A stretch of DNA of 64,000 nt from Paucibacter sp. TC2R-5 (GCF_025717605.1 NZ_JAJIRQ010000010.1:110086-174085), one strand, 5' to 3'. Shown: positions 47,148 to 58,994, counted from the stretch's first letter. Numbers and translations are program-made. Notes: generated from the letters alone by a model not told the origin.

Positions 47148-48437
47148 ATGAGCGAAAAGAGCGTGATTGCCGTCGTCGGTTTGGGTTATGTGGGCTTGCC
47201 CCTGGTGATCGAGTTCGGCAAGCATGGCCGCACCATTGGCTTTGACATTGCCAAGGACAAGGTCGCCAAATGCCAGGCCGGTGTTGACCCCTCACGTGAG
47301 TTGAGTGACGAGGAAATGAGCCAGTCACCACATGCCGAATACAGCTTTGATCCGGCCTGCCTGCGCGAGGCCGACGTCATCATCGTGGCCGTGCCCACGC
47401 CGGTCGACGACGCCCATATTCCCGACTTCCGCCCCCTCGTCGGTGCCAGCACCAGCGTTGGCCGCCACCTCAAAAAGGGTGCCATCGTCGTCTATGAATC
47501 GACCGTCTACCCCGGTGCGACCGAAGAGGTCTGCATCCCGGTGCTGGAGCGCGAGTCGGGCCTGAAGTGGAAGACCGACTTCTTCATCGGCTATTCCCCC
47601 GAGCGCATCAACCCAGGCGACAAAGAACACACGCTGACCAAGATCCTCAAGATCGTCTCCGGCGATACGCCCGCGACCCTTGACACCGTCGCCAAGGTCT
47701 ACGAAAAGATCATCATCCCCGGCGTGCACCGCGCCGCCAGCATCAAGGTGGCCGAGGCCGCCAAGGTGATCGAGAACACCCAGCGTGACCTGAACATCGC
47801 CTTGATGAACGAGTTGTCCATCATCTTCGACAAGATCGGCATCGACACCTCCGAAGTGCTGGAAGCGGCCGGCACCAAGTGGAACTTCCTGAAGTTCAAG
47901 CCGGGCCTGGTCGGCGGCCATTGCATCGGCGTCGACCCTTACTACCTGACGCACAAAGCCGACATGTTGGGCTATCACCCACAAGTAATTTTGGCTGGCC
48001 GGCGCATCAATGACGGCATGGGCAAATTCATCGCCGAGCAGACCATCAAGCAGATGATTGCCGCCGGCAGCGCGATCAAGGGTGCCAAGGTCAATGTCCT
48101 GGGCCTGACCTTCAAGGAAGACTGCGCCGATTTGCGCAACTCCAAGGTCATCGACATCATCACCGAGCTGAAGACTTACGGCGTCGAAGTAATCGTCACC
48201 GACCCGGATGCCGATGTGGAGGAAGCCGTGCATGAATACGGTGTGCGGCCGGTCACTTGGGAGCAACTTCCGAAAGCCGATGCCATCGTCGCAGCGGTTG
48301 CGCACAAGAGCTACAAGGCCCTGAGTACGGCGGATCTGGCAGCCAAGCTGGTGCCAGGCGGTGCCTTCATCGACGTCAAGGCGGCCTTTGATCAACAAGC
48401 CCTGCAGGCAGTTGGTCTGCGCGTCTGGCGTCTCTAA
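47148..48437 (+). CDS. Nucleotide sugar 6-dehydrogenase (TviB/WbpO-like)
   Basis: A 429-residue UDP-hexose/HexNAc dehydrogenase. The NAD site is VGLGYVGLPLVIEF; the catalytic cysteine lies in GLVGGHCIGVDPYYLTHKA; the C-terminal NLTFKEDCADLRN-type block (LGLTFKEDCADLRNSK) is also present. The PGLVGGHCIGVDPYYL form is that of the UDP-GlcNAc/UDP-GalNAc dehydrogenases that make Vi-antigen or B-band O-antigen uronic acids, unlike the Ugd at 51.8 kb. It probably yields a UDP-HexNAc uronic acid. Confidence 0.9.
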   Translation: MSEKSVIAVVGLGYVGLPLVIEFGKHGRTIGFDIAKDKVAKCQAGVDPSRELSDEEMSQSPHAEYSFDPACLREADVIIVAVPTPVDDAHIPDFRPLVGASTSVGRHLKKGAIVVYESTVYPGATEEVCIPVLERESGLKWKTDFFIGYSPERINPGDKEHTLTKILKIVSGDTPATLDTVAKVYEKIIIPGVHRAASIKVAEAAKVIENTQRDLNIALMNELSIIFDKIGIDTSEVLEAAGTKWNFLKFKPGLVGGHCIGVDPYYLTHKADMLGYHPQVILAGRRINDGMGKFIAEQTIKQMIAAGSAIKGAKVNVLGLTFKEDCADLRNSKVIDIITELKTYGVEVIVTDPDADVEEAVHEYGVRPVTWEQLPKADAIVAAVAHKSYKALSTADLAAKLVPGGAFIDVKAAFDQQALQAVGLRVWRL

Positions 48438-48452
48438 TTTGTTAAGTTAAAT

Positions 48453-49511
48453 ATGACTATTCTTGTAACCGGCGGCGCCGGCTTTATTGGCAGCAACTTT
48501 GTCTTGGACTGGCTGCGCGCCTCAGATGAGCCGGTGGTGACATTGGACGCGCTGACCTATGCTGGCAATCTGGAGAACCTAGCCTCCTTGGACGGCGATG
48601 CTCGTCACAGCTTCGTCAAGGGCGATATCTGCGACGGCGCACTTGTTGCCAAGCTGCTGGCCGAACACCGGCCGCGCGCCTTGGTCCACTTCGCGGCCGA
48701 AAGCCATGTGGACCGTTCGATCAGCGGCCCCGGCGCCTTTATGCGCACCAATATTGAGGGCACCTACACGCTGCTCGAAGCGGCGCGCGCCTATTGGAGC
48801 GAGTTGGACGGGGCAGCCAAGGCGGCGTTTCGTTTCCACCATGTCTCGACCGACGAGGTTTACGGCTCGCTGGGGGCCGACGACGCGCCTTTCGACGAGA
48901 CCAAGACCTACGAGCCCAACAGCCCCTACTCGGCCAGCAAGGCCGCCAGCGACCATCTGGTTCGTGCCTGGCACCACACCTACGGCCTGCCGGTGCTGAC
49001 CACCAATTGCTCGAACAACTACGGGCCGCTGCACTTCCCCGAGAAGTTGATCCCGCTGATGATCGTCAACGCGCTGGCGGGCAAGCCGCTGCCCATCTAT
49101 GGTGACGGCCAAAATGTACGGGACTGGTTGTATGTAACCGACCACGCGTCGGCGATCCGCGCCGTGCTGGCCGGTGGCCAAGTTGGAGAGGTCTACAACA
49201 TCGGCGGCTGGAACGAGATGACCAATCTGGACATCGTGCACACCGTCTGCGCCTTGCTGGACGAATTACGGCCAGACCCTGCCGGCAGTTACAAGCGCCT
49301 GATCACTTACGTCAAAGACCGCCCCGGCCATGACAGGCGCTATGCCATCGATGCCCGCAAGATCGAGCGCGAGCTCGGCTGGCGCCCGGCCGAGACCTTC
49401 GCCACCGGCATTCGCAAGACGGTGCAGTGGTATTTGGCCAACCCAGATTGGGTATCGCGGGTACAGAGCGGTGCCTACCGCGATTGGGTGGCTCAGCAGT
49501 ACAGCGCATGA
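48453..49511 (+). CDS. rfbB: dTDP-glucose 4,6-dehydratase
   Basis: A 352-residue enzyme of dTDP-rhamnose synthesis. NAD loop [12 protein letters not shown], catalytic [31 protein letters not shown] with the YxxxK pair, and the C-terminal [12 protein letters not shown] motif. The stop overlaps the rfbD start as ATGA. It leads a complete rfbBDAC set. Confidence 0.97.
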   Translation: MTILVTGGAGFIGSNFVLDWLRASDEPVVTLDALTYAGNLENLASLDGDARHSFVKGDICDGALVAKLLAEHRPRALVHFAAESHVDRSISGPGAFMRTNIEGTYTLLEAARAYWSELDGAAKAAFRFHHVSTDEVYGSLGADDAPFDETKTYEPNSPYSASKAASDHLVRAWHHTYGLPVLTTNCSNNYGPLHFPEKLIPLMIVNALAGKPLPIYGDGQNVRDWLYVTDHASAIRAVLAGGQVGEVYNIGGWNEMTNLDIVHTVCALLDELRPDPAGSYKRLITYVKDRPGHDRRYAIDARKIERELGWRPAETFATGIRKTVQWYLANPDWVSRVQSGAYRDWVAQQYSA

Positions 49512-50389
49512 GAATCCTGCTATTCGGGAAGAACGGCCAAGTCGGCTGGGAGCTGCAACGCGCCTTGGCGCCGCTCGGTGAGTTGATTGCACTGGATCGC
49601 CATGACGGTGGCGATCTGGTCGACAGTCAGTGCTTGCTTGCCAAGGTCAAGGCCATCGCTCCACAAGTGATCGTCAACGCAGCCGCCTACACCGCCGTCG
49701 ACAAGGCCGAATCCGAGCAAGCCTTGGCAGAGCAAATCAACGCCACCGCGCCGGGTTTGTTGGCTCTGGAGGCCAAGGCTTTGGGCGCTTTGCTGATCCA
49801 ATACAGCACGGACTATGTGTTCGACGGCAGCGGCGATCAGCCCCGCGATGAAACTGCAGCCACCGCGCCGCTGAGCATTTACGGTAGCAGCAAGTTAGCC
49901 GGCGAGGACGCCATCCGCTCCAGCGGATGCCAACACCTGATTCTGCGCACCAGCTGGGTTTACGCCGCGCGTGGCGGCAATTTCGCCAAGACCATGTTGC
50001 GCCTGGCCGCCGAGCGCGAGCATTTGACGGTCATCAGTGACCAGATTGGCGCGCCCACCGGTGCCGACCTGCTGGCCGACCTGACGGCCCATATGCTCAG
50101 AGCCACCTTAGCTAGGCCAGCGCTGAGCGGAACCTATCACGCGGTGGCCAGTGGCGAAACCAGCTGGCATGCCTATGCGCAGCATGTGATCGAATTTGCA
50201 CGGACCAAAGGAACACCGATCAAGGTCAGCGCGGGCCAACTGCTGCCGATCCCGACAGCTGATTACCCGACACCCGCGCAGCGGCCGCTGAATTCGCGCC
50301 TGTCCACCCACAAACTACAAGCCGCCTTTGGCCTCACATTGCCAGCTTGGCAAGTGGGCGTCGATCGCATGCTGACCGAAATCCTCTGA
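49508..50389 (+). CDS. rfbD: dTDP-4-dehydrorhamnose reductase
   Basis: A 293-residue reductase. NAD(P) loop [39 protein letters not shown] and the catalytic [11 protein letters not shown]. The start is the ATG at 49508 that overlaps the rfbB stop; the longer frame has no support. It performs the last step, from dTDP-4-dehydro-L-rhamnose to dTDP-L-rhamnose. Confidence 0.97.
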   Translation: MRILLFGKNGQVGWELQRALAPLGELIALDRHDGGDLVDSQCLLAKVKAIAPQVIVNAAAYTAVDKAESEQALAEQINATAPGLLALEAKALGALLIQYSTDYVFDGSGDQPRDETAATAPLSIYGSSKLAGEDAIRSSGCQHLILRTSWVYAARGGNFAKTMLRLAAEREHLTVISDQIGAPTGADLLADLTAHMLRATLARPALSGTYHAVASGETSWHAYAQHVIEFARTKGTPIKVSAGQLLPIPTADYPTPAQRPLNSRLSTHKLQAAFGLTLPAWQVGVDRMLTEIL

Positions 50390-50399
50390 GGAAGACTTC

Positions 50400-51287
50400 A
50401 TGACAAACAATCGCAAAGGCATCATCCTCGCCGGTGGTTCGGGCACGCGCCTGCACCCCGCAACGCTGGCCATGAGCAAGCAGCTGCTGCCGGTCTATGA
50501 CAAACCGATGGTGTATTACCCACTGGCGACCTTGATGCTGGCCGGCATCCGCGACATTCTCTTGATCAGCACGCCGCAAGACATCCCGCGCTTCGAAGCG
50601 CTGCTGGGCGACGGCAAGCGCTGGGGCCTGAACATCAGCTACTGCGTGCAACCCAGCCCGGACGGCCTGGCGCAGGCCTTTATCCTGGGCCGCGACTTCA
50701 TTGGCGGCAGCCCCAGCGCCTTGGTCTTGGGCGACAACATTTTCTACGGCCACGATTTCCAAGGCCTGCTGTCAAACGCCAACGCCAATACCAGCGGCGC
50801 GACTGTCTTTGCCTACCATGTAACGGATCCCGAGCGTTACGGCGTCGTAGAGTTCGATGCGAACAAGAAAGCTTTGTCAGTTGCCGAAAAGCCGCTGCAG
50901 CCGAAGAGCAATTACGCCGTCACCGGTCTGTATTTCTACGACGAGCAGGTCTGTGATATCGCCGCCGCCATCAAGCCCAGCCCACGCGGCGAGTTGGAAA
51001 TCACCGACGTCAATGCGCAGTACCTCAAGCAGCAGCAGTTACAAGTCGAGATCATGGGCCGCGGCTATGCATGGTTAGACACCGGCACCCATGACAGCCT
51101 GTTGGAAGCGGGCCAATTCATCGCCACGCTGGAAAAGCGCCAGGGTCTGAAGGTCGCTTGCCCCGAAGAAATCGCCTACCGCTCGGGCTGGATCACGGCC
51201 GATCAATTGGCCGCGCTGGCCAAGCCGCTGGCCAAGAACGGCTACGGCCAATACCTGCAAAAGCTGTTGAGCGAGAAAGCCTTCTGA
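50400..51287 (+). CDS. rfbA: Glucose-1-phosphate thymidylyltransferase
   Basis: A 295-residue nucleotidyltransferase that makes dTDP-glucose. Signature [46 protein letters not shown] and [18 protein letters not shown] lies just before the ATG, and the gene starts 10 bp after rfbD. Confidence 0.97.
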   Translation: MTNNRKGIILAGGSGTRLHPATLAMSKQLLPVYDKPMVYYPLATLMLAGIRDILLISTPQDIPRFEALLGDGKRWGLNISYCVQPSPDGLAQAFILGRDFIGGSPSALVLGDNIFYGHDFQGLLSNANANTSGATVFAYHVTDPERYGVVEFDANKKALSVAEKPLQPKSNYAVTGLYFYDEQVCDIAAAIKPSPRGELEITDVNAQYLKQQQLQVEIMGRGYAWLDTGTHDSLLEAGQFIATLEKRQGLKVACPEEIAYRSGWITADQLAALAKPLAKNGYGQYLQKLLSEKAF

Positions 51288-51289
51288 CA

Positions 51290-51844
51290 ATGAACATTAC
51301 CCCCACCCGCCTGCCCGAGGTCTTGATCGTCGAGCCCAAGGTCTTTGGCGATGCGCGCGGCTTTTTCAGCGAGAGCTGGAGCGAGCGCGTGTTCAATCAA
51401 GCGGTCGGTTACGACGCTCGCTTCGTACAGGACAACCACTCCCGCTCGGCCAGAGGTGTGTTGCGTGGCCTGCATTTCCAGCTGCCGCCCCACACGCAAG
51501 GCAAGTTGGTGCGCGTGGTCAGCGGTGCCGTGTTTGATGTGGCGGTCGATATTCGTCGCTCCAGCCCCAACTTCGGCCGCTGGGAAGGCGTCGAGCTGAG
51601 CGCCGAAAACCAGCGCCAGCTCTGGGTGCCGCCGGGCTTTGCTCACGGCTTTTTGGTCTTGAGCGAGACGGCGGACTTCCTCTACAAAACCACCGACTAC
51701 TACGCCCCGCAATGCGAGGGCGCGGTGCGCTGGGATGACCCCGCGATCGGCATTGAGTGGCCGGACACCGGTGTGCCGGCCCTGCTGGCAGACAAAGACG
51801 CCAAAGCGCCTTTGCTGGCCTACGCAGCAAGGCTATTTGACTGA
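51290..51844 (+). CDS. rfbC: dTDP-4-dehydrorhamnose 3,5-epimerase
   Basis: A 184-residue cupin epimerase. Motifs: [43 protein letters not shown] (with the catalytic histidine), [11 protein letters not shown] and [22 protein letters not shown]. The ATG at 51290 follows the rfbA stop by two bases. The last 12 bases overlap the end of the convergent ugd gene. Confidence 0.97.
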   Translation: MNITPTRLPEVLIVEPKVFGDARGFFSESWSERVFNQAVGYDARFVQDNHSRSARGVLRGLHFQLPPHTQGKLVRVVSGAVFDVAVDIRRSSPNFGRWEGVELSAENQRQLWVPPGFAHGFLVLSETADFLYKTTDYYAPQCEGAVRWDDPAIGIEWPDTGVPALLADKDAKAPLLAYAARLFD

Positions 51845-53173
51845 TTGAGCCGAACCGCGGCCGATGCCGTGGTGCTCCAGCCCCAACACCTTCATCAATG
51901 AAGGTTCGTACTGATTGCGGCCGTCAAACACGACCGGCTGCTTCAATGCTGCCTTGATGGCGTCAAAGTCAGGGCTCTTGAACTCCTTCCACTCGGTCAC
52001 CAGCACCAAGGCATCAGCACCCGCTAGCGCTTGCTCGGCCCGCTCGCAAAAACTCAAGCTTCTCAGGTCACCCAACACCCGCTTGGCTTCGGGCATGGCG
52101 ACCGGGTCATAGGCCGTCACCGTCGCGCCCAAGCGAATCAGCTCTTGCACGACCACCAACGCCGGGGCCTCGCGCATATCGTCGGTATTGGGCTTGAAGG
52201 CCAAGCCCCAAATGGCGAAATGGCGCCCGCTCAGATTGGCCCCAAAGCGCGCCACCACTTTGTCCACCAGCACCATCTTTTGTCGCTCATTGGCCTGCTC
52301 CACCGCCGCCAATACGCGCAGCGACACGCCTTCAGCCTGCGCGGCCTGCACCAAGGCCTTTACATCTTTGGGGAAGCAAGAGCCGCCATAGCCGGCACCC
52401 GCATATAAAAAGCTGTAGCCAATGCGCGGATCCGACCCTATGCCCCGGCGAACTAACTCGATATCCGCGCCGACCTTCTCGGCCAGCAGCGCCAGCTCGT
52501 TCATAAAGCTGATGCGCGTGGCCAGCATGGCGTTGGCCGCGTATTTGGTGAACTCTGCGCTGCGCAGGTCCATCACCACCATGCGGTCATTGTTGCGGGT
52601 GAAGGGTGAGTACAGGGCCCGCATGAACAGCGTGGCCTGCTCATCATCGGAGCCAATGATGATGCGGTCGGGCTTCATGAAGTCTTCGACCGCTGCGCCT
52701 TCCTTCAAGAACTCCGGGTTGGACACGACCGAGAACGCCAGCGTCGAGCCGCGCTTGGCCAACTCTTCCGCCACCGCAGCGCGCACCTTGTCCGCCGTGC
52801 CGACCGGTACCGTGCTCTTGTCGACGATCACCTTGTAATCGGTCATGCGCGCGCCAATCGAACGCGCTGCCGCGAGCACATATTGCAGGTCGGCCGACCC
52901 GTCTTCGTCCGGCGGCGTGCCCACACCGATGAACATGATGGTGCCGTGGTTGACGGCCCGGTCAATATCGGTGGTGAACTGCAAGCGGCCCGCCGCCACG
53001 TTGCGCTGCACGATCTCCTGCAGACCGGGCTCATGAATCGGAATTTCGCCCTCGTTCAAGATGCGAATCTTTTCGGCGTTGACGTCCAGGCACAACACAT
53101 GATTGCCCATCTCCGCCAGACATGCGCCCGTCACCAAGCCCACATAGCCGGTGCCAATTGCCGTAACTTTCAT
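51833..53173 (-). CDS. ugd: UDP-glucose 6-dehydrogenase
   Basis: A 446-residue enzyme forming UDP-glucuronate. NAD loop [36 protein letters not shown], catalytic cysteine in [18 protein letters not shown], and C-terminal [24 protein letters not shown] precedes the ATG at 53173; ten further upstream codons in frame are not used. It is convergent to the rhamnose genes but belongs functionally to the same polysaccharide block. Confidence 0.96.
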   Translation of the reverse strand: MKVTAIGTGYVGLVTGACLAEMGNHVLCLDVNAEKIRILNEGEIPIHEPGLQEIVQRNVAAGRLQFTTDIDRAVNHGTIMFIGVGTPPDEDGSADLQYVLAAARSIGARMTDYKVIVDKSTVPVGTADKVRAAVAEELAKRGSTLAFSVVSNPEFLKEGAAVEDFMKPDRIIIGSDDEQATLFMRALYSPFTRNNDRMVVMDLRSAEFTKYAANAMLATRISFMNELALLAEKVGADIELVRRGIGSDPRIGYSFLYAGAGYGGSCFPKDVKALVQAAQAEGVSLRVLAAVEQANERQKMVLVDKVVARFGANLSGRHFAIWGLAFKPNTDDMREAPALVVVQELIRLGATVTAYDPVAMPEAKRVLGDLRSLSFCERAEQALAGADALVLVTEWKEFKSPDFDAIKAALKQPVVFDGRNQYEPSLMKVLGLEHHGIGRGSAQSVK

Positions 53174-53320
53174 GTCTATGTTCCTGGTAGTTTGAAGCGC
53201 CAAACGGATCGCCTGTCGCTATGCTGCGTCTAGGCTACGTGGCGACTGTGTAGACACTGTGAAATTGCGAAAGGATTCGCCGCTCGCCACAGCAGCCGTG
53301 CTTGCTCCGACAATGCCGCC

Positions 53321-54250
53321 ATGAGTTCCTCGCACGAATTGCCCGCCGCCAGCGCCGATGCGCCCGATCACTGCCCAAACTGCGGCACGCCCTTCCCCAA
53401 CCCTCGGCCCAAGTTTTGCGGCGCCTGCGGCCAGGAATCAAACCTGCGCGCGCCCACCTTGCTCGAATTCATTCAACAGTTTGGCGGCGCCTATATTTCG
53501 ACCGAGGGCGCGCTGTGGCGCACGCTGTGGCGCCTGCTCCTGCTGCCGGGCCAATTGACGCTGGAGTATTTGGCCGGCCGGCGCCGGCGCTATGTGCTGC
53601 CGCTGCGCCTGTACCTCACCATCAGCGTGCTGGCCTTGTTGTCGCTGCGCCTGGTGACCAGCGGCAAGATCGAAGCCAATACCCCAGAGTTCGACAAAAC
53701 AAGCAGTTCCAAAGCCATACAGCTTGAGAACGGCGACACCAAGAATATCCAGATCGGCGGGCTGGGCGGCTTCAAGGTCGGATTGAAAGACGGCGTATTC
53801 TTTTGCGACAAGCTGCCCGAATCGATGTGCAAGCGCCTGGAGCGACGCCTAACGCTGGATCACGCCGGCATGGCCAAGGAGATGGTGCAGTTGTCCGAGC
53901 GGGCGCTGAACAATGTAGGCACGACCATGTTTGTGCTGCTGCCCTGCTTCGCGCTGTGGCTGAAGCTGATTTTTTGGGACAAGCGCATGCGCTACACCGA
54001 GCATCTGACCTTCGCCCTGCATCTGCACGCCTTCTGGTTTGCGATGGTGATGCTGCTATTGATTCAGTCTGAGGTCTTGTCGGCGGTGGCTGGCCTGGCC
54101 GCCTTGATCTATCCGCTCATCGCCCTGCACCGCGTTTACCGCTGCCGCTGGTGGAGCACCCTGCCGCGGGCGTTTGTGCTGTTTGTACTGAACCTCAGCA
54201 GCATCGGCTTGGTGTTCGCCAGCTTTGCCCTCTTGACCTTGGTAAGCTGA
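53321..54250 (+). CDS. DUF3667-type membrane protein with N-terminal zinc ribbon
   Basis: A 309-residue protein. The N-terminal zinc ribbon has CPNCGTPFPNPRPKFCGACGQE. The conserved DUF3667 stretch follows: LLEFIQQFGGAYISTEGALWRTLWRLLLLPGQLTLEYLAGRRRRYVLPLRLYL. After a variable, probably exported loop there are three to four C-terminal helices. The function is not known. It lies alone between ugd and the hydrolase gene. Confidence 0.85.
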   Translation: MSSSHELPAASADAPDHCPNCGTPFPNPRPKFCGACGQESNLRAPTLLEFIQQFGGAYISTEGALWRTLWRLLLLPGQLTLEYLAGRRRRYVLPLRLYLTISVLALLSLRLVTSGKIEANTPEFDKTSSSKAIQLENGDTKNIQIGGLGGFKVGLKDGVFFCDKLPESMCKRLERRLTLDHAGMAKEMVQLSERALNNVGTTMFVLLPCFALWLKLIFWDKRMRYTEHLTFALHLHAFWFAMVMLLLIQSEVLSAVAGLAALIYPLIALHRVYRCRWWSTLPRAFVLFVLNLSSIGLVFASFALLTLVS

Positions 54251-54326
54251 ATAGAGCCGCGCCTCTAGCGGGCTGGCCCCACAATCAAGTGGCTTGGCGA
54301 CCTTTTTTGTTGCCGGCTCTGCCAGC

Positions 54327-55613
54327 ATGAACTCAAACAAACCTAGACGTAAGGCCCATCACCTGCAGGCCACAGATTTGCGCGGCATTGCCCAGTTGGG
54401 CAGCCAGGCGACAGCCGGCATTGCACGCATTGTCGAAGGCGTGCATCAGTCGATCTGGGCGCGCCTGGGCATGCCCGGCGGCCCGGCACCTGGGCAGACG
54501 CGTGGCGTCACCGGCATGGCCTATCGAAGCGTACATGGCGTCAACCGCTTGGTTGGCGCCAGCTTGCAAGCGCTGTTGAAGCGGCTCGAGCCAATGCTGC
54601 AGTCGGGCAGCGAAGGTACAGAGCAACAAGAGAGCACTCAGCGAGCCGCTCTGCTGGCGGCCTTGAACGGCGTGATGGGGGACCACCTGCTGGCCACCGG
54701 CAACCCCCTGGCCACGACCATGAGCATGCGCTGGAAGGGTTTGGCTTTGAACTGGCAAGCCCTGCCCCCCGACTTCAAGCCGAACGGCAAGGTCTTGCTG
54801 CTGATCCATGGTCTGTGCATGAACGATCTGCAGTGGCAAGCCTCGGACAAGGGCCGCACGGTCGATCATGGACAGGCGCTCGCTGCCGCGCTGGGATACA
54901 CCCCCATCTATCTGCGCTACAACTCTGGCCTGCACACCTCGCAGAACGGCCGCGAGCTAGCGGCACAACTGGAATTGGTGACCCGACATTGGCCCGTACC
55001 GCTTGAAGAAATCAGCATCGTCGCCCACAGCATGGGTGGACTGTTGACACGCAGTGCCTGCCACATCGCCGGCCAGCAAAGCCTGTCTTGGCTGCCTTTG
55101 CTCAAGAACATCATCTTCCTCGGTACCCCTCATCACGGCGCGCCGCTGGAGCGAGCCGGCAATTGGATCGATGTGCTGCTGGGCAGCACGTCCTACACCG
55201 CTCCCCTGGCCAAGCTCGGCCAATTGCGCAGCGCCGGCATCACCGATCTGCGACACGGCCATGTACGCGATGAGGACTGGCAGGGCGACGACCGCTTCCA
55301 TCGACTGCCCGATCAACGCCTGATCACGCCGCTGCCGGCCGGCATCAACTGCTTCGCGGTCGCCGCGACCATGTCCGCGAAGACCGCTAAACGCGGCGGG
55401 GCTCTCGCCAACCGCTTGATTGGTGACGGCTTGGTGCCCTTGCACAGCGCCTTGGGCGAGCACAGTGATCCCCGGCGCGATCTAGGCTTTGCCAAGTCAG
55501 AGCAACTGGTCTGTTACCGCATGAACCATATGGAGTTGCTGAGCAGCCCCGTCGTCTGCCAGCAACTCTTGAATTGGCTGCACACTACGCCGCAAAAACA
55601 GACCAAGCAGTAG
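54327..55613 (+). CDS. Alpha/beta-hydrolase, PGAP1/lipase-like
   Basis: About 428 residues. The catalytic core starts near residue 155 (KVLLLIHGLCMNDLQW) and includes the nucleophile elbow IVAHSMGGLLTRSA and FLGTPHHGAPLERAGN, as in PGAP1-like lipases and esterases. A candidate acid/histidine segment (GDGLVPLHSALGEH, MNHMELLSSPVV) follows. No signal peptide is visible. The ATG at 54327 is chosen over a TTG 33 bases earlier; neither has a strong ribosome site. The substrate is unknown. An acyl-CoA synthetase gene is convergent downstream. Confidence 0.8.
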   Translation: MNSNKPRRKAHHLQATDLRGIAQLGSQATAGIARIVEGVHQSIWARLGMPGGPAPGQTRGVTGMAYRSVHGVNRLVGASLQALLKRLEPMLQSGSEGTEQQESTQRAALLAALNGVMGDHLLATGNPLATTMSMRWKGLALNWQALPPDFKPNGKVLLLIHGLCMNDLQWQASDKGRTVDHGQALAAALGYTPIYLRYNSGLHTSQNGRELAAQLELVTRHWPVPLEEISIVAHSMGGLLTRSACHIAGQQSLSWLPLLKNIIFLGTPHHGAPLERAGNWIDVLLGSTSYTAPLAKLGQLRSAGITDLRHGHVRDEDWQGDDRFHRLPDQRLITPLPAGINCFAVAATMSAKTAKRGGALANRLIGDGLVPLHSALGEHSDPRRDLGFAKSEQLVCYRMNHMELLSSPVVCQQLLNWLHTTPQKQTKQ

Positions 55614-55638
55614 CTTTGGACCGCAGCCTTCAAAAATT

Positions 55639-57285
55639 TCAAAGCCCTGCCAGGCGATGGGCTTTGAACTGCTCGCGCAATTTCAGCTTTTGCAGCTTGC
55701 CGGTGGCTGTGTGCGGCAACTCGGTCACGAACACCACATCGTCCGGGATTTGCCATTTGGCGATGCGGCCTTCGAAAAAGGCCAGCAGTTGCTCGGCCGT
55801 CAGCTCGGCATCGGGCTTTTTAACCACCACCAGCAGCGGCCGCTCGTCCCACTTCGGATGCGCACAGGCAATCACCGCCGCTTCGAACACGGCGGGGTGA
55901 GCGACCGCAATGTTTTCCAGATCAATCGAGCTGATCCATTCGCCGCCAGACTTGATCACATCCTTGCTGCGATCGGTGATCTGCATAAAGCCCTGGGCGT
56001 CTATGGTGGCCACGTCGCCGGTCGGGAACCAGCCCGGCTCCCCGGCGACCGTGATCAAGGCCGACTCGGCATGACCGTAATAGCGGTCGATCACCCAAGG
56101 GCCGCGCACCACCAGATTGCCGGCGCTGACGCCGTCCCAAGGCAAGACCTGACCGTCGTCATCGATGACGTTCATATCCACGCCGTAAATCGCTCGGCCC
56201 TGCTTGGCCAACAAGCGGCGCTGCTCCTCTTGGGGCAGTTGCAACTGCGCGGCATTCAATTTGGCTGCGGTGCCCAGCGGCGACATCTCGGTCATGCCCC
56301 AGGCATGGATGACGTCGACACCAAACTCGTCGATCAGCGTCGCCATCATCGCCGGCGGGCAGGCCGAGCCCCCAATCACCGTGCGCTTGAAGCTGGAGAA
56401 CTTCAGGCCATTGGCTTTCACATACGTCAGCAGCCCCAGCCAGATGGTCGGCACGCCTGCGCTGAAGGTGACACCCTCGCCCTCGAACAGCTCATACAGC
56501 GACTTGCCGTCCATATGCGGCCCCGGCATCACCAGCTTGCAGCCGACCATGGCACAGGCATAGGGCAGCCCCCAGGCATTGACATGGAACATCGGCACCA
56601 CAGGCATCACCACATCGCGGGCCGAGCAGTCCAGCGCGTCCGGCAGCGCCGCCGCAAAAGCATGCAAGACGGTAGAGCGGTGGCTGTAGACGGCACCCTT
56701 GGGGTGGCCGGTCGTGCCTGAGGTGTAGCAGATGCTGGACGCCGTCTGCTCGTCAAACTCGGGCCAGGCGTAGTGGCCGTCTTCGGCCTCTATCAGCTCT
56801 TCATAGCAAAGCAGGCTCGGCAAGGAAGTCTGCGCCGGCATGTGAGCGCGAGCCGTCATCAACACATAGTGCTTGATGCTGGGCATGTGCTCGGCCAATT
56901 TCTCCACCAGGGGCAGAAAATTCAGATCAAAGCAGAGCACGCGGTCCTGTGCATCATTGGCGATCCAGGCGATCTGCTCTGGGAAGAGGCGCGGGTTGAT
57001 GGTGTGGCAAACCAGGGCCGAGCCCGACACGCCGTAATAAATCTCCAGGTGCCGGTAGCCATTCCAAGCCAAGGTAGCAATGCGGTCGCCAGGGACGCAG
57101 CCCAAGCGGGCCAGCGCCTGCGCGAGTTGGCGCGCTCGCAGCTCCGCTGCGCGCCAGTTGTAGCGGTGCAAATCGCCCTCGACCCGCTTGCTGACAATCT
57201 CGGTATCGCCCGCATGCCGCGCCGCATGCTTGAGCAGCGACGAAATCAGCAGCGGCATCGTCATCATCTGACCCATCAAAGCCAT
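55639..57285 (-). CDS. Long/medium-chain fatty acid-CoA ligase-like acyl-CoA synthetase
   Basis: A 548-residue AMP-forming synthetase. Motifs: [17 protein letters not shown] (A3), [24 protein letters not shown] (A5), [35 protein letters not shown] (A7-A8) and the catalytic lysine in [13 protein letters not shown] precedes the ATG at 57285. The family activates medium- to long-chain fatty acids; the exact chain length cannot be told. Convergent with the hydrolase gene with a 25-bp gap. Confidence 0.88.
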   Translation of the reverse strand: MALMGQMMTMPLLISSLLKHAARHAGDTEIVSKRVEGDLHRYNWRAAELRARQLAQALARLGCVPGDRIATLAWNGYRHLEIYYGVSGSALVCHTINPRLFPEQIAWIANDAQDRVLCFDLNFLPLVEKLAEHMPSIKHYVLMTARAHMPAQTSLPSLLCYEELIEAEDGHYAWPEFDEQTASSICYTSGTTGHPKGAVYSHRSTVLHAFAAALPDALDCSARDVVMPVVPMFHVNAWGLPYACAMVGCKLVMPGPHMDGKSLYELFEGEGVTFSAGVPTIWLGLLTYVKANGLKFSSFKRTVIGGSACPPAMMATLIDEFGVDVIHAWGMTEMSPLGTAAKLNAAQLQLPQEEQRRLLAKQGRAIYGVDMNVIDDDGQVLPWDGVSAGNLVVRGPWVIDRYYGHAESALITVAGEPGWFPTGDVATIDAQGFMQITDRSKDVIKSGGEWISSIDLENIAVAHPAVFEAAVIACAHPKWDERPLLVVVKKPDAELTAEQLLAFFEGRIAKWQIPDDVVFVTELPHTATGKLQKLKLREQFKAHRLAGL

Positions 57286-57488
57286 GTGTCTATCTCCTGT
57301 TTGAGGCACCGGCGTAGGCAGCGCCAATTTACACATTCAGTCTAGGCCTGCCCACGCCAGCGGCATAGTCGCCGGAGTTACAGCCGCTTGGCAACGGCTA
57401 TAGGGGTATTCACCGCCCCGGCGGCGGCCTCTGCCGACGCATTGCCCCTTCGGCGGCAGCGCTCTGGCTCGCTGGATACACTGCCCCG

Positions 57489-58994
57489 ATGAACAGCCCC
57501 GCACCGCATGCCACCTTCTCAAGCTCGCCGCCGCCCACCGCTTGGCTGAACCGTTACGCCGCGCTGGGTGAGGCTTTTCACACCGAGCTGCCCGCGCAAG
57601 GCATGGCCAATCCGGTTTGGGTGGCCCGCAGCGCTGGCCTCGCCGCCGAGTTGGGCTGGCCCGCCGACTGGTGGCAGCGCGCCGACTGGCAGGCCCTGGA
57701 TGTACTCAGCGGCAATGTGGTCTGGCCCGGCATGCGCACGCTGGCCACGGTTTACAGCGGCCATCAGTTCGGGGCCTGGGCAGGTCAACTCGGCGACGGC
57801 CGCGCCTTGCTGCTGGGCGAGGTCGAAACCGCCGCCGGCCCCATGGAGCTGCAGCTCAAAGGTGCGGGCGCCACCCCTTACTCCCGCATGGGCGACGGCC
57901 GCGCCGTGCTGCGCTCATCAATCCGCGAGTTTTTGTGCTCGGAAGCGATGGCCGGCTTGAACATCCCCACGACGCGGGCCTTGGCCATCACCGCCTCCGC
58001 GCTGCCGGTGCGGCGCGAGACCTTGGAAACTGCGGCCGTGGTCACCCGCGTGGCGCCGAGCTTTGTCCGCTTCGGCCATTTCGAACATTTCGCTCACACC
58101 CACCAGCACGCCGAGCTACGCCAGTTGGCCGACTTCTTCATTCACCACCATGCGCCCGAATGCCTGGCCGCAGCCAAGCCCTATGTCGCCCTGTTGGAGC
58201 GCGTCGTGCAGCAAACCGCAACGCTGATGGCCGACTGGCAGGCGGTCGGCTTCTGCCATGGGGTGATGAATACCGACAATATGTCCATGCTAGGGCTGAC
58301 GCTGGACTACGGCCCATTCGGCTTTATGGATGGCTTCGATCCGGGCCATGTCTGCAACCACTCCGACCATCAAGGCCGTTACGCCTACGCTCGCCAGCCG
58401 CAGATCGGCTTTTGGAATCTGCACGCCTTGGCACAAGCGCTATTGCCGCTGATGAGTGATGCTGACCGCGACGGTGCCCCGCTCTTGGCCGCCTTGGAAA
58501 CCTACAAGACCGCCTTCCCCGCCGCCTTGATGCACCGGATGCGCGCCAAGCTGGGCCTGCAGACCGAACAGGCACAGGACCAGGCGCTGATCGACGACTG
58601 GCTCAAGCTGATGGCCGGCGCCCGCGCTGACTTCACGCTGAGCTTCAGGCGCTTGAGCGCGCTCACCCAGGCAGACGATCCGGCCAAGCTGCGTGATCTC
58701 TTCATCGACCAAGCGGCGCTGACGCAGTGGCTGCAGCGCTACCGGTCCCGTTTGAGCTTTGAGAGCAGCGACGACGAGCAGCGCAGCCTGCGCATGCGCG
58801 CCGTCAACCCGGCCGTGGTGCTGCGCAATCACTTGGCCGAAGGCGCGATCCGCGCCGCACAAGCCGGCGACTTCAGCGAAACCGAACGGCTGTTGAAAGT
58901 GTTGCAGCAGCCCTTCATTGAGCCCGAGCGGGCATCCGACGCCGCCATCCCGCCCGACTGGGCGCAAACTTTGGAAGTCAGCTGTTCATCATGA
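57489..58994 (+). CDS. selO: Protein adenylyltransferase SelO (YdiU/UPF0061)
   Basis: A 501-residue pseudokinase-fold enzyme that transfers AMP to protein hydroxyls. Hallmarks: [86 protein letters not shown] and [12 protein letters not shown]. Members act in redox stress responses. It overlaps msrB by ATGA, so the two are co-translated. Confidence 0.95.
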   Translation: MNSPAPHATFSSSPPPTAWLNRYAALGEAFHTELPAQGMANPVWVARSAGLAAELGWPADWWQRADWQALDVLSGNVVWPGMRTLATVYSGHQFGAWAGQLGDGRALLLGEVETAAGPMELQLKGAGATPYSRMGDGRAVLRSSIREFLCSEAMAGLNIPTTRALAITASALPVRRETLETAAVVTRVAPSFVRFGHFEHFAHTHQHAELRQLADFFIHHHAPECLAAAKPYVALLERVVQQTATLMADWQAVGFCHGVMNTDNMSMLGLTLDYGPFGFMDGFDPGHVCNHSDHQGRYAYARQPQIGFWNLHALAQALLPLMSDADRDGAPLLAALETYKTAFPAALMHRMRAKLGLQTEQAQDQALIDDWLKLMAGARADFTLSFRRLSALTQADDPAKLRDLFIDQAALTQWLQRYRSRLSFESSDDEQRSLRMRAVNPAVVLRNHLAEGAIRAAQAGDFSETERLLKVLQQPFIEPERASDAAIPPDWAQTLEVSCSS

